Shown piece after piece: positions 24,481-35,544 of a stretch of 64,000 nt of DNA; the stretch's first letter is position 1, and each line of letters opens with the position of its first letter. The position numbers were made by a program, and so were the translations under genes. Source of the DNA: Otatea glauca (lineage: Eukaryota; Streptophyta; Magnoliopsida; Poales; Poaceae). Under the pieces are notes generated by a model. The model did no database searches and was not told the origin of the DNA. It saw only the letters and a list, made by a program, of their open reading frames with translations. Location: positions 1 to 64,000 of the forward strand of contig JAYEVK010000397.1 in the NCBI GenBank assembly GCA_036346275.1, given 5' to 3'.

Positions 24481-24689
24481 CACCATAGCTACCGACGCTA
24501 CAATGGCGAGGCCGATCACCGCCAATCTTGCCTCCAGAGAGCACATCCCGCGGGATCTTCGTCTCCGACCTCCTGCGACCTTGTCCGGTGGACTCGGTGG
24601 TGGCGGCCACCCGACCAATCCGGCCACGGTCGCCCGGCCACGCGCGGTCGAGCGTAGACTTGGCCGGATCGCCGCGGTGTGCTAGCACT

Positions 24690-25870
24690 TGAGTCCGATG
24701 GAGGAGGCCCTACATCGACCGTTTGTGGACGGGTCACTTCCCCGACCGACCGAGGCCGGCGCCTCGCCCGTGCGGCAAAATCCTTCGTCTGATCGGCCTG
24801 ACCTCTACAAAGGAGTCCCTCAGGGTCCTCCAAAATGTATCTTGACCGACCAAGGAAAGCAATTTCTTTGGACGACATACAGTAGTCTGCGGTCACCACG
24901 CAGCACCCGATCTCTTGTGGGAAAGGCCTTTCGACAAGGTTTCTCTTCGCCAACATTGTGTCGGTCGACGCCGAGCATATCATGCGCGACTGCGAAGGAT
25001 GCGATTCTTTGCTCGTGAGCGCATCCGCCAAACCAAGCTTCTGAGCGATCCCCATCACGTGGCCTTTTGCCGTCGGGGACTCGATTTGGTCGGACCTTCA
25101 GAAAGCGCCGGGGCTTCACCCACCGCTCGTCGCGGTAGATAAGTTCACCAAGTGGATAGAGGCCAAGCGGTCGTGGCGCCACGTCGGTACAAGCGGCCAT
25201 CTTCTTCCGCGACATCGTTTTTAGGTTTGGAGTCCCAAACTCCATCATCACCGACAACGAACACAGTTCACGGGAAGGAATTTCGAGGATGCGGACGACT
25301 TCAACATCCGTGTCGATTGGGCGCGATAGCCCATCCGCGGACTAACGGCGGTCGGCGCACTAACGGCATGATCCTTCAAGGACTCAAGCGCGGATCTTGA
25401 TCGGCTCAAGCATTTCGCAGTATTTGGTAGCCGAGCCGCCTCCGTCCTCTGAGTCTGCGGACCACGCCGACCGGCGGCCGGGTTCACACCCTTCTTTATG
25501 GTGTTGGTTGAAGCCGTTTTGCCCATCGACACGGAATACGGCTCCCGAGATTGCAAGCCCGATGAGGCTCGGGGCTCGCCGCAACAAGGCGCCATCGACC
25601 ACCGACGAGGCGCGCGGCGTGGCCGTCTGCGGTCGGCAGATATCAACAAGCCCTGTGCCGCTACCACGTACCGCCAAGTTCGAGGGCGATCCTTGGCCTG
25701 GCGACTTGGTTCTGCGTCGGGTCGCACAACCAAAGATAAGCACAAGTGGCGCCCCCGGGAGGGTCCTTTCACCGTCGTGGAAGTTCTCCGACCTGGCCTT
25801 TCGACTCAAGGGCGCCGATGGTCGATCCTCCTAATGCGGAACATTGAAAAGTTAAGGCGATTCTATCCTA
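24690..25870 (+). pseudogene. pol: Integrase of Gypsy-2 (frameshifted)
   Basis: The zinc-binding block EHIMRDCEGC is at 24977-25006. The core has LDLVGP (about 25080), VDKFTKWIEAK (25136-25168, one base off), FRDIVF/FGVPNSIITDN (25206-25258) with the second Asp, and HPRTNG near 25340. The stretch with the catalytic Glu has lost several bases. The C-terminal part reads AVLPIDTEYGS, TTKDKHKW, GPFTVVEVLRPG and EKLRRFYP, ending near 25870. No frame covers the whole domain. Confidence 0.75.
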
Positions 25871-26002
25871 AGCTCTTTTCTTTTTCTGGTATAAGTCTTT
25901 GCCTTTCTCCCAACCGAGCACACGGTCGCCACGTGACGACTCTGGGCTGCCCGTGGCGCCCGTTCGAGCCGCTTCGGATGGTGTGCGTATGCGGGTCGGT
26001 GA

Positions 26003-26345
26003 CCCCACCGACCACGAGGTCTATCCCAGCGGTAACCCTCTCGACCCGAGTGCTACGGCCACGCCCCGGTAGGCTATGGTTGCCCAAAGAGCACTCCGCG
26101 GAAGAAGGAAGCACTGAGTGGGATGACCTTACAGTCGATTGGGAACGATCTTCCCACACGAACTCGGCTAACTCACGTACTCATGTGGGTGGTGACCCGA
26201 CTAGTCCTGAGTCTATCCCGGCGGTAACCCTTCGACCCGAGCGCGCTCGGCCTACGCCCCGGCTATGGTTGCTAAGTAGCACTGCGGAAGAAGGAAGTGC
26301 GAGTGGAAAAACCCTTGGCCGATCGGAACACTCCGAACCCCATGA
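26003..26345 (+). repeat. Two direct repeats of about 189 bp, 3' of Gypsy-2 pol
   Basis: TCTATCCC[A/G]GCGGTAACCCT occurs at 26022 and 26211. The flanking TATGGTTGC...GCGGAAGAAGGAAG follows each copy. The second copy is slightly shorter. It is non-coding and sits between the integrase end and the antisense gene. Confidence 0.6.
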
Positions 26346-26489
26346 GTGCGCGTAACTCACCGCATAAACAAGACTCCTATCCTCTTGGCCCTCTCAAATT
26401 GACCGACCACGCATAAGCGACCCGTGGTCCTTGAGGCTATGGTCGGTCAAACCCAAAGCATAAAGGAGAGCAAAGAGGCAAACCGAGCT

Positions 26490-29400
26490 TACAATTACTT
26501 ACGATCGTTTACACAGTCTTTGCAAGAAAGAAAAAAAAAAAGGGGGGCTAACTTCTTTCTTCCTCTTCTTCCTGGTGGCCGACCGGCACGGAGGAGGAGG
26601 ACCTGGCATCTTGGAAGGCGACCTCGGGCGGGACGTGGCTGGCGATCTCCCGAGCATGCGGCTCGACACGGCTCGAACACTGTCGACCTGCGTCGTCGGT
26701 CCGGTTCCTGCGATGCCGCTTCTCACCATCTGCGAGGTCGAGCACTGGTCATAGTGCGAGGCGGTGTTGACCGGTCTTGGACGCCAAGCTCGATCTTTGC
26801 GCGCCGCAATCACAGCCGCCTCCACAAGCCCCGGCACTCGGGCCAGCGCAAGGGCAAGTGCGCTCGGGCCTGCCCCTGTGCCCAAGACTTGGGCTCAGAC
26901 CTCCTGGCCGGCCCTCCGAAGGGCTTCCAGTTCGGCGCCCATCTCGGCCCTACCATCCTCGGAGACCCTCGGCGCCGCGAGCCTGCGTCCCCTGGCGCGA
27001 TCGCCACGTCGCGGTCTCGCCGCCGCATTCCGAGCCTCCATGGCGGCCAGTTTTTTGCACCTCTGCGAGTTTTGGCGTCTCGGATGAGTCTCCTCAGGTT
27101 ACCCCAACCAAAGAAATCAATGGAGGAGTTGAGATACTTACTATCGCAGAGTCGATCAGCCGCCGACTTCCCTCGAGACTCGTAGGGCGTCCTCAAGGAA
27201 GCCGGCTCCTTCCGAGCAGATCTCTGCTTTCGGGCCGAAGCTTGTTCGGCGTCCTCCGGGCGATCCCGCTCCGGCCGCAGATGGGTCGCTTCGCTTGTGC
27301 CACCCCTCGGCGTGTGACGGCGGCGTCCTTGGCCTCGGTGACCTCGCCGGGAGGATTCAAGCTCCACCACCCTTGCCCTCAAGGCCTCGGCCCCAAGGCG
27401 CTCGTCGTAAAGGGCCTTTGAGGCCTCCTCCACTCTAAGGCGGAGTTTTTCGCCTCCGTCGCCCAATGTTCAAAGCCTCTTGGGCAAGGCGAAACTCAAG
27501 CGCGGTAGACCACTTTCTTCCACTGCGGCCACCCTGAGCATCCGGCGACGAAGGAGCACGGCACAGCGCTTCGGGCAGGCCCGCAAATCTTTGCACAACA
27601 CGGACATTTCGTCAATCGCGAAGCATATCGAGAGTTACAAAGTACGACTCCTTCGCTCGGCTTACCAAACCGACGGTTGAATCCCCGACCATCACCTCGG
27701 CGCCTGCTGAAGACTCTAAGGCTAGGGTCGGACCCTTATGGATCAGCCCTATCTCCTCCTCCATAGCCGTGGCGCCTGCCAAGGGACCCACTCGCTCTCG
27801 GTAGGGTCCATGGATCCGGCCACAGGGCCACATCCGGCAGCAGACCTTCGCCGCTGCGCTCGGAGGGCGGCGCCCACCGAGCGCCATGGCGGGCGATGAA
27901 GTCGGCCTCGGGAGCCCCTTGGGGCAGGGGTCTGACGCCTCGGCATCGGGCGCCGCCCGACCAGTGCGGCCGCCCGGCGCTTCCGCCGACCCCTCGGAAG
28001 CACTATCTCGGCCGGCACCGCCCGTGGAGTCGGCGATCGCTCCACCTCTTCCGCGCCGCTTCGCCGGTGGCGCAATGGCCGCCGGCGTCGCCGTCCCCTC
28101 CTCTGGGAAGACCCTCGCGTCGGCGGCGGCGTCGGCGAAGCGGCGGAGCTCTTCGCGGCCTCGATCTCTCCTCCTCAAAGGAGCGGCGTCCTGATCGCGT
28201 GCTCCATAGGCGCCGACCTGATCGGTACCACCGGAGCCGCCATGACCGCCACTTGAGAAGTGGCTGCGGCACGGCCCACCGTCACGCCCGTGTAGGCGCT
28301 GCACGTCACGATATTTAAAAGTCACCCGGGCGGCTTTTCTACAAAAAATGTTCCAGCAGAAGGGAAGAAATACTTATCGAAGCGGGGCGAGTCACGCGCT
28401 GCGCGCGCTCTTCGTCGGCCCCACCAAAGGCGGTCGGTGGCCGCTTCCCGGCTACCACCCGGTCGAAGCGCGTCGACAAGCTGCGCCGATGTCGCCTTCG
28501 CTGAGGATCGCGGCGCGGGCTCGCTGTCGAGCCAACTCGAGCCACCACTCACCGGAGGGTCGGGAAGGAATGCGCCGTAGTCGGGAAGCTCTCCCACTAT
28601 CGCAGAAGTCGTCCCCACCGCGGTGGACTCCGATCACGTCCTCGCCCGGCGCGTGCCTTGCGCGCGCTCCTTCGCTTCTTCTTCCTCCTCTCCTCCTTAC
28701 GCCTTTTGCGGGAATCGGCCTCGGCGGTCTTCGCGAGAGGCGCCTCGCTTTCTTTCTCCCGGGAGCGGTGCCCGGAGGACATGCCTCTGAGCCCCTAGAG
28801 GATACAAAAGCGACCGATCAGTCGACGCTAAGAGCGAAGAAGAAAGAAGCGAGAAAGAAAAATCCCACAAACTCACGGTTGGGGATGGCCGACGAGAAAG
28901 GCCGGGTGGCGCCGCGCCACCGTGGCGCTTCCTCCGATAATCGCCGCCACCCGGGCCTCCACCTCGGACGCGGCCAACTCGCCACCTCCATCCTTGCCCG
29001 GTCGGATGGCCCTCATCTTGGAACACGGGGTGCGGCCTAGCGCGAGGGCCGACGCGCATCCTCATGAAGGCGTGCACGACAACATCCCGGTCACCCCGTT
29101 TCCTCGAGCCACGATCTCCTCCACGATCGGGGCCACCTTGTTCTTTTCCTCTTCTCGGCGCCCTGGGTCCATTGCTCCCGCTGCGATGTGGAGCTCGCCG
29201 TAAAAGCACTGGGCGCTATTTTCAACGTTCGGACATAGATCCATTCGAGCGCCATCCCTTGTTAGAGGACGGCAGCTTGATGTCCAGTACTCGAGCTCCG
29301 CCCGTTCGAAGCCGGAGGCGGGCGCCCATGGGCGCCGTCGCGTCGAGCGGCTGTCTTTCCAAAGCCTCGCTGGAAGAAGTGCGCCCTGGCGCCAATGCGG

Positions 29401-29891
29401 CTCAATCCTAAGAAGGCCTCGCGCGGGGTAATGAAAATGGCGATGTGAAGGACCCGTTAGGGTTGAGGTGGTGCACCTCCACCTTGTAATGGAAAAGAAG
29501 CCCACGGACGAAAGGGTGGAGCGGAAGGTCAAGCCGCGCTCAAAAACGAGGCGGGACCACAACCTCGTCGCTCTGCGGCGCGGGATAACGGCCGGTCGGC
29601 ACCCTCCACCAGAGGTGCCTGCGGCGGAGGAAGCCCTTCTTCACTAGGCGGCGCGCGACTCTCTGTCGCGAGCACTCCGTCCACGACATCTTCGCGGGAA
29701 GCGGCGGAAGGTGAGAAGAAGAGGGTGAGGTTTCCTTCTACGGCTCTCTGGCGTTTTTCTTGCTTTAGGGACGGGAGGCGAAGAAGGGCGGCGTGGCTAC
29801 GAGGCACCCCAACAACGTGCTTATAGGAGGCGGCGGGACGCCGGCCGACGGACGCCTCCTCGAGCGATCGTCGCGTCGCCCTCGTCATCAC
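26490..29891 (-). pseudogene. Antisense gene of Gypsy-2 ('putative gypsy-type transposon' family), broken
   Basis: Tat-like elements often carry a gene on the opposite strand between pol and the 3' LTR. Here the minus strand has a possible start at 29891. Near 29510-29350, spread over frames, is the conserved block RFERGL, VHHLNPNG-like and LGIEPHW, which I associate with the PF04195 family; the visible pieces are VFERGLTFR and GLLRIEPHW. A Glu/Arg/Ala-rich coiled coil follows at the far end (EKLRLRVEEASKALYDERLG, about 27450). At least four frameshifts separate these parts. Function in the family is unknown. The assignment rests on motif memory. Confidence 0.55.
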
Positions 29892-30606
29892 GCCGGCTGG
29901 TAACTCCCGATTTCCAATTCCACTCGCATTTAATCTGTCACGTCAAAGTTGCGAGCCATAAAGACGCCGCCCCCGAACAGCGTGTCCCGTTACCTCTTGG
30001 TCTCCGCCTTTTGGCCGGGACGGTTGTTCCGGGGCGCGCGCGAGAGGCCCACTGGGCCGCTGCGGTCCCAAGATGGCAAAAAGCTTTGTGGCTTGCGCCA
30101 GGCCCAAAGAAAAGTGTGGGTTCAAAAGGCCTAACCACCGGATGGGCGTAGGGCGCCCAATGAAACTTGAGCGAGGGGCAAGTACGCAGTGAGCCCCGGT
30201 GGGTCCCCGGGTTGGGTCGGCTGACGACCCAGTCACCTCTACTCGCGTCCGAGACCATACTTCACACTCTCCCGGGAGCTCATCGATGGCGGCGGCCGGT
30301 GTGCTCTGGGTCGGTGACGACCCGTGGTCCATCTGGATTGAGTAAAGAAAGGTTTCTTATGGGTCGCCCACAGCAGGCAGGACACCCTACTGCGAACCGT
30401 CAGCTCGGAAGGGTCCCCTTGGCGGGACCTCCCGGGACCCACTCGGACTACCGTTACTAGCTCCAAGAGCACGGCGTTCAAACCAACGCAGTAAGCGCGC
30501 GTCGCTCACCCCTCCAGTCCCACACTGCGGATGGGGTAAACTTGTGGGATAGGCGGCTACTCCTCGCGGCTTCCCTCGCCGGACGGGGACTCGGGATGGA
30601 TACCCC
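29892..30606 (+). other. Non-coding spacer in Gypsy-2
   Basis: About 700 bp lies between the antisense gene and the tandem array. It may contain the antisense promoter. I see no supported coding region; GGGTCGGCTGACGACCC-like and GGGTCGGTGACGACCC inverted repeats (around 30213 and 30309) stand out. Confidence 0.4.
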
Positions 30607-32197
30607 GCGTCCAGCTACGACGTTAAATGAGCACTCGGACACCGGAACCTCGCGGAGGCATCCGGTCGTCCTTGCCGACCAAGGCACTCGGACACCGGAA
30701 CCTCGCGGAGGCATCCGGTCGTCCTTGCCGACCAAGGCACTCGGACATCGGAACCTCGCGGAGGCATCCGGTCGTCCTTGCCGACTAAGGCAGCGTCCAG
30801 CTACGACGTTAAACGAGCACTCGGACACCGGAACCTCGCGGAGGCATCCGGTCGTCCTTGCCGACCAAGGCACTCGGACACCGGAACCTCGCGGAGGCAT
30901 CCGATCGTCCTTGCCGACCAAGGCACTCGGACACCGGAACCTCGCGGAGGCATCCGGTCGTCCTTGCCGACTAAGGCAGCGTCCAGCTACGACGTTAAAC
31001 GAGCACTCGGACACCGGAACCTCGCGGAGGCATCCGGTGCGCCTTGCCAAACCAAGGCACTCGGACACCGGAACCTCGCGGAGGCATCCGGCCGTCCTTG
31101 CCGACCAAGGCACTCGGACACCGGAACCTCGCGGAGGCATCCGGTCGTCCCTGCCGACCAAGGCACTCGGACATCGGAACCTCGCGGAGGCATCCGGCCG
31201 CCCTTGCCGACTAAGGCGGCGTCCGGCTACGACGTTAAGCGAGCACTCGGACACCGGAACCTCGCGGAGGCATCCGGTGCGTCCTTGCCGACTAAAGCGG
31301 CGTCCGGCTCGGCGTTAAGCGAGCACTCGGACACGGAACCTCGCGGAGGCATCCGGTCGTCCTTGCCGACCAAGGCACTCGGACACCGGAACCTCGCGGA
31401 GGCATCCGGCCGTCCCTGCCGACCAAGGCACTCGGACGCCGGAACCTCGCGGAGGCATCGACCGTCCTGCCGACTAAGGCAGCGTCCAGCTACGACGTTA
31501 AACGAGCACTCGGACACCGGAACCTCGCGGAGGCATCCGGTCGTCCTTGCCGACTAAGGCAGCGTCCAGCTACGACGTTAAACGAGCACTCGGACACCGG
31601 AACCTCGCGGAGGCATCCGGTCGTCCTTGCCGACCAAGGCACTCGGACACCGGAACCTCGCGGAGGCATCCGGTCGTCCTTGCCGACCAAGGCACTCGGA
31701 CATCGGAACCTCGCGGAGGCATCCGGTCGTCCTTGCCGACTAAGGCAGCGTCCAGCTACGACGTTAAACGAGCACTCGGACACCGGAACCTCGCGGAGGC
31801 ATCCGATCGTCCTTGCCGACCAAGGCACTCGGACACCGGAACCTCGCGGAGGCATCCGGCCGTCTTTGCCGACTAAGGCGTCCGGCCACCACGACGTTAA
31901 GCGAGCACTCGGACACCGGAACCTCGCGGAGGCATCCGGCCGCCCTGCCGACCAAGGCACTCGGACACCGGAACCTCACGGAGGCATCCGGTCGCCCTGC
32001 CGACCAAGGCACTCGGACACCGGAACCTCGCGGAGGCATCCGGGCCGTCCTTGCCGACCAAGGCACTCGGACACCGGAACCTCGCGAGGCATCCGGTCGT
32101 CCTTGCCGACTAAGGCAGCGTCCAGCTACGACGTTAAACGAGCACTCGGACACCGGAACCTCGCGGAGGCATCCGGTCGTCCTTGCCGACCAAGGCA
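30607..32197 (+). repeat. Tandem repeat array, about 25 copies of a 53-bp unit, some extended to 80 bp
   Basis: The core unit runs from CACTCGGACACCGGAACCTC through GCGGAGGCATCCGGTCGTCC to TTGCCGACCAAGG, 53 bp. About a third of the copies carry a 27-bp extension (CAGCGTCCAGCTACGACGTT followed by AAACGAG), making 80 bp. Every unit holds a potential hairpin, CCTC-GCG-GAGG, flanked by CCGG on both sides. The array lies between the antisense gene and the 3' LTR. Since 53 is not a multiple of 3, both strands stay open for long runs by chance. Confidence 0.95.
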
Positions 32198-32989
32198 CCC
32201 AGACTCCTAAAAACTCCCTACGACAACGCCGACGGTAGGCCCTTGCCTGGCCGACGGGACAGACCTTGGGGTCGGTGGACCTGAGGTCATTGGAGATGAC
32301 TCTTTGGTAGGCCCTGCCCGATCGTCAAAGGTGAAGCCACGGTTACAGCGGAATGGCATGCCGCCGCTGGTTCAGCGACATCGACGCGGCGCGCCTCTGC
32401 AATCGGCGCCCTCGCGCCATTGCCTCTAGGAGGCCCCTTGCCACTCCAAGCCTCGGATCGCTCAAGTAGCGTCAGCGGCGACAACGTCGCGAGCTACTTC
32501 TTCTCTCTTTGGGAGTTCGGCTATCGCTGATCATACTCAACCCAAAGCTCGTTCAAAGGGTCTTCCTCTTCCACCACGATGTCATCACCAAATCGAAGAC
32601 TAAAGGGTGTCTTGAACACATTTTCAAGAAGGAAAGGATTCTCGTCTAAGAGTCTCGCCGCTCGAGCAACCCGTGGCGCCCTTATATACCCATTCGAAGG
32701 AAGATCAAGCGACTCGGGAATAAATGCCGCAAGAGAAAACGGCGCCCACCACCGGAACCCGGCGGTCAAGAAGGCGAACGAGCAAAAACACACCTGGCGT
32801 GCGCGCGCGCACAACGGCAATTAAGAGGCTCCGCGGTTCGCATACCTCGAGGCGTAATCCCGGCGGGCGTCGAATGCGTTGAGGGCACGCCGGCAAAGCC
32901 GTAGGCCCCATTGGCCCACCTAGTTGAGCGGATCCATCAAGCTCAACCCCAACCGAGTCCGCCGAACTCGATTGGAGGTTCGGGGCTCT
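32198..32989 (+). other. 3' internal untranslated region of Gypsy-2
   Basis: It aligns with 14023-14702 of Gypsy-1 (shared CGCCATTGCCTC and GTGGCGCCCTTATATACC-like runs). The minus strand reads GGGTATATAAGGGCGCC near 32668-32684, a possible TATA box for the antisense gene. The purine-rich GGAGGTTCGGGG at about 32975-32986 is the likely plus-strand primer. Confidence 0.5.
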
Positions 32990-34014
32990 TGGCGAATACT
33001 CATAAAGCAGGTGCACCAACGGCCCAATTGCAACAAGCAAAGCCAGAGCGGCAAGCGGCGGCCTCGAATCGGCCCGGCCTAAGCAGCCGTCCCTACCGCT
33101 ACCCAAATGCCTACGAGACCATTCAGGGAGACCATTCCCGACCGATCCCGACTCCGACTCGGCGAGGTTCCCGACCCCGCAATGGGGCGGGATCCCGACT
33201 CCGACTTCGGCAGGTTCCCGACCCGCGGCGGGGCGGATCCCGGCCCGACCGAACCATGATAATCCCGCCGAGGGCGTCGCGATCGAGTCCGTGTCAACCT
33301 AAGGCCACATGCCCCACGAACGGTCATTCGAAGTGACTGAGCGAGGGCCGGTGGTCCCTTCCCAAGACAGTTTGATAGCTGCTGAAGCCACGTCTCCTGT
33401 CCCATCAGCCAGCCACCCACAGTGCAAGGACACGCTCTCTCCCGAGGCAACTCCAACGTCACACGCGACTACGTCGGCACCACATGGATCACGAGAGCGG
33501 CACGCCACTTCGGAGGATTACCTAACCACTCGACCGGCTAGACCACCGACCCAAAGATAGGCTCGCAGCGGCGACGGTCGGCGAGCAAGCGACCGATCGG
33601 CGAGCGATTGGCAGACGGCGGGCAAGACCGAAGCCCTAGAAGTAGCTCGCTTCACTTCGCCAATTCTCGATGTAACCCGCCTTCAGATCTTGAATAAAAG
33701 GAGGCAGGAACCTCCTAACAGGGCAAGGAGTAAGAGCTACAGGAGAGCTTTTTCCTCTTCTTCCTCTTCTTCTTTTTCTTCTCCTTCTGAGAGCTAAGTT
33801 TAGATCATTCTAGTGTTGAGGCTCCACCTCTCGCTTGTAAAAAACTTCGGTGCGATCATCCGCACTTTTGATGAATACAATACCAACGCACGAATCGGAG
33901 TAGGACCTTGCCCGAACCAAGATACATCTTGGACTCGTGGTCTAACCATTCAGGAGCGGAACGCGCAGCCCCTTAGACTTACAAATTTACTTGCCGGCGC
34001 TCGAAACGCCGACA
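32990..34014 (+). repeat. 3' LTR of Gypsy-2
   Basis: It starts TGGCGAATACTCATAAAGC and ends CTCGAAACGCCGACA, followed by the duplication GAAGT. It is 1025 bp and pairs with 19109-20141. The two differ by many single-base indels in C/G-rich context and by CAG/CCG swaps. Confidence 0.9.
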
Positions 34015-34699
34015 GAAGTGTTCTTTGATTGATTGAAAGACAACCGAACTCAATTTAAATTTTATTTAAATTGACATGAGTATATATTAACTACACGAGT
34101 TTCATATACTCATTTTGATGGAAAGTAATGATCCAAATATATTTTAGTGATGGAAAGGAATCAATACTTTTGAGGCCATCAACTATAGAATAAACTCCAT
34201 TAAATATGTGCATATAAATAATTGAACTTTGGAATCAATATGCACATAATCAATTTTGGATAGCATTTGAGTTTATCCTATATTAACATGAATATACTAA
34301 AACTACATAAGTTAAATATACTCAAGGGATTATTTCAAAGTAATGATCCTTGATATAGAAAGATGAATTAGATCAATACTATTGAAACATCAAGGTAAAG
34401 TATGAACTCCCTCTAAATGTGTGCATTCATGTAGATATGGAATTGAAATATTAATGCACATCTTGAGATCTAAATAATGGTAGAGTTCATCTTTTAACTT
34501 GAATCCAAAATATGCATTAAGATATCATAAAATGAATACGAGTGCATACCTTGGGTTTTCCATTTTTCAATGAGACGAGTCTAATCAAAGATATACTCAA
34601 TAAAAGAGTTAGTCTCATATTTGGATTTATCAATATGATCATGAATATTATATCCAAGGAATGCAACAAGATATGATAATATGAACTCGAATGCATACC

Positions 34700-35348
34700 T
34701 GTTGACGCCAAAAACTTGAAGTAGGGTTCCTGGCCATAGCACACCAGACAAACACCTGGTTCAAAGTGTGCCAACCGATTTGACCCTGTAATCGGTAAGG
34801 AAAGTATAAAATTCACTCAAAGCCGATTTCGTAAGGCAATCAGCTCAGATTTAACCAGCTACAAGCCGATTACATTAAAGGTAACGATAAGTCTAATTAA
34901 TCGATCAAAGCTAATCAGAGGATAAAGGAAGATCAACTCTGATGAAGGCGATGCGCAACAAGATCAGAGAGAATCAAACCTGATTGACGTAACAAAAGAT
35001 GATCAATGATCAGCGATGCGCAACTTTATTGATCAAATCGAGTTACAGGGGAATCTAGATTACAAAACTACTCCTAGTCGACGAAAAAGTAGATGAAAAG
35101 TAGATGAGAGTTGATTGATTGTGTTCTTCTTCCTTTTAGCTTGCCTTCGTCCGCCTTTTATACCCACCAGCCGATAGAGTCACGGCACAACACGTTTTGA
35201 GAGTAGTATCCGTATCGGCCTCTATTTTGAGGGTGTTTTCCTTAACGATCTGTCTTGTTTCTAAATATCTTGATCTGTTATCCTAATCGTATCTTGTTGA
35301 CTCTGGACTGCCGATTTTGACCATACTTGCCAAATCTTGGTGTAAACA
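34700..35348 (-). mobile_element. 649-bp solo LTR on the minus strand
   Basis: The ends are TGTTGACGCC and GGTGTAAACA, flanked by the perfect duplication ATACC (34695-34699 and 35349-35353). The minus strand carries GGGTATAAAAGGCGG near 35155-35169, a good TATA box, so the LTR reads leftwards (TGTTTACACC to GGCGTCAACA). No internal region is present. It sits inside the SIRE-type solo LTR. I cannot name the family. Confidence 0.85.
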
Positions 35349-35544
35349 ATACCTTTGATATTTCCATCTTTTTCATCCAAAAGAGACTAAAGAGAGTTAA
35401 GCTCAACAAAAGAGTTAGTCTCATAAAAGAATTGTCATTAATTAACAATTGAGACTAATTAATATTATGATTATCAAAAGAGTTAGTCTCAATATTAGAT
35501 TTGTCATTAACACCAAAACCAAACTAATGGAGCTTGAACTTTCA

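Larger units (their letters stand above)
19109..34014 (+). mobile_element. Gypsy-2: full-length Tat-like Ty3-gypsy element, 14.9 kb
   Basis: Both LTRs (about 1.03 kb) and matching duplications GAAGT (19104-19108 and 34015-34019) are present, so both ends are secure. Between them in order: degraded gag, protease, RT, RNase H and integrase on the plus strand, a long antisense gene region, a 25-copy tandem repeat, a non-coding stretch and the 3' LTR. The pol order is that of Gypsy. The size, the antisense frame and the internal tandem repeat fit the Tat lineage. GC content is high and frameshifts are very frequent. Confidence 0.9.
15901..35544 (-). mobile_element. SIRE-type solo LTR on the minus strand, about 3.3 kb, carrying three nested insertions
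   Basis: The outer edges are TGTAAGATCGAGG at 15901 and GAACTTTCA at 35544, flanked by the perfect 5-bp duplication CCTCA (15896-15900 and 35545-35549). On the minus strand it starts TGAAAGTTCAAGC and GTTTTGGTGTTAATGAC, and ends CTATTCACCCCCCTCTAGTC, as grass SIRE/Maximus LTRs do from memory. Only one LTR is present, so it is a recombination-derived solo LTR. Its own sequence is 15901-17692, 18438-19108, 34020-34699 and 35354-35544. A TATA box on the minus strand (CTATATAAG) lies near 16691-16699. The LTR is rich in short hairpins (see findings). Confidence 0.8.

Noticed and set aside
30607..32197. CRISPR-like or centromeric satellite array
   Set aside because: There are no unique spacers of constant length, the DNA is from a plant, and the array is bounded by LTR-element sequence. 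It is an internal repeat of Gypsy-2.
30478..32238. Long open frames (up to 259 codons) on both strands of the tandem array
   Set aside because: They are repeats of a 53-bp unit cycling through frames. Unit composition lacks stops on either strand, and there is no start context or domain.
15901..35544. Complete SIRE-type element with two LTRs
   Set aside because: The left-end sequence does not recur near the right end and no pol is found in its own segments. The outer TG...CA ends and single LTR with CCTCA fit a solo LTR.
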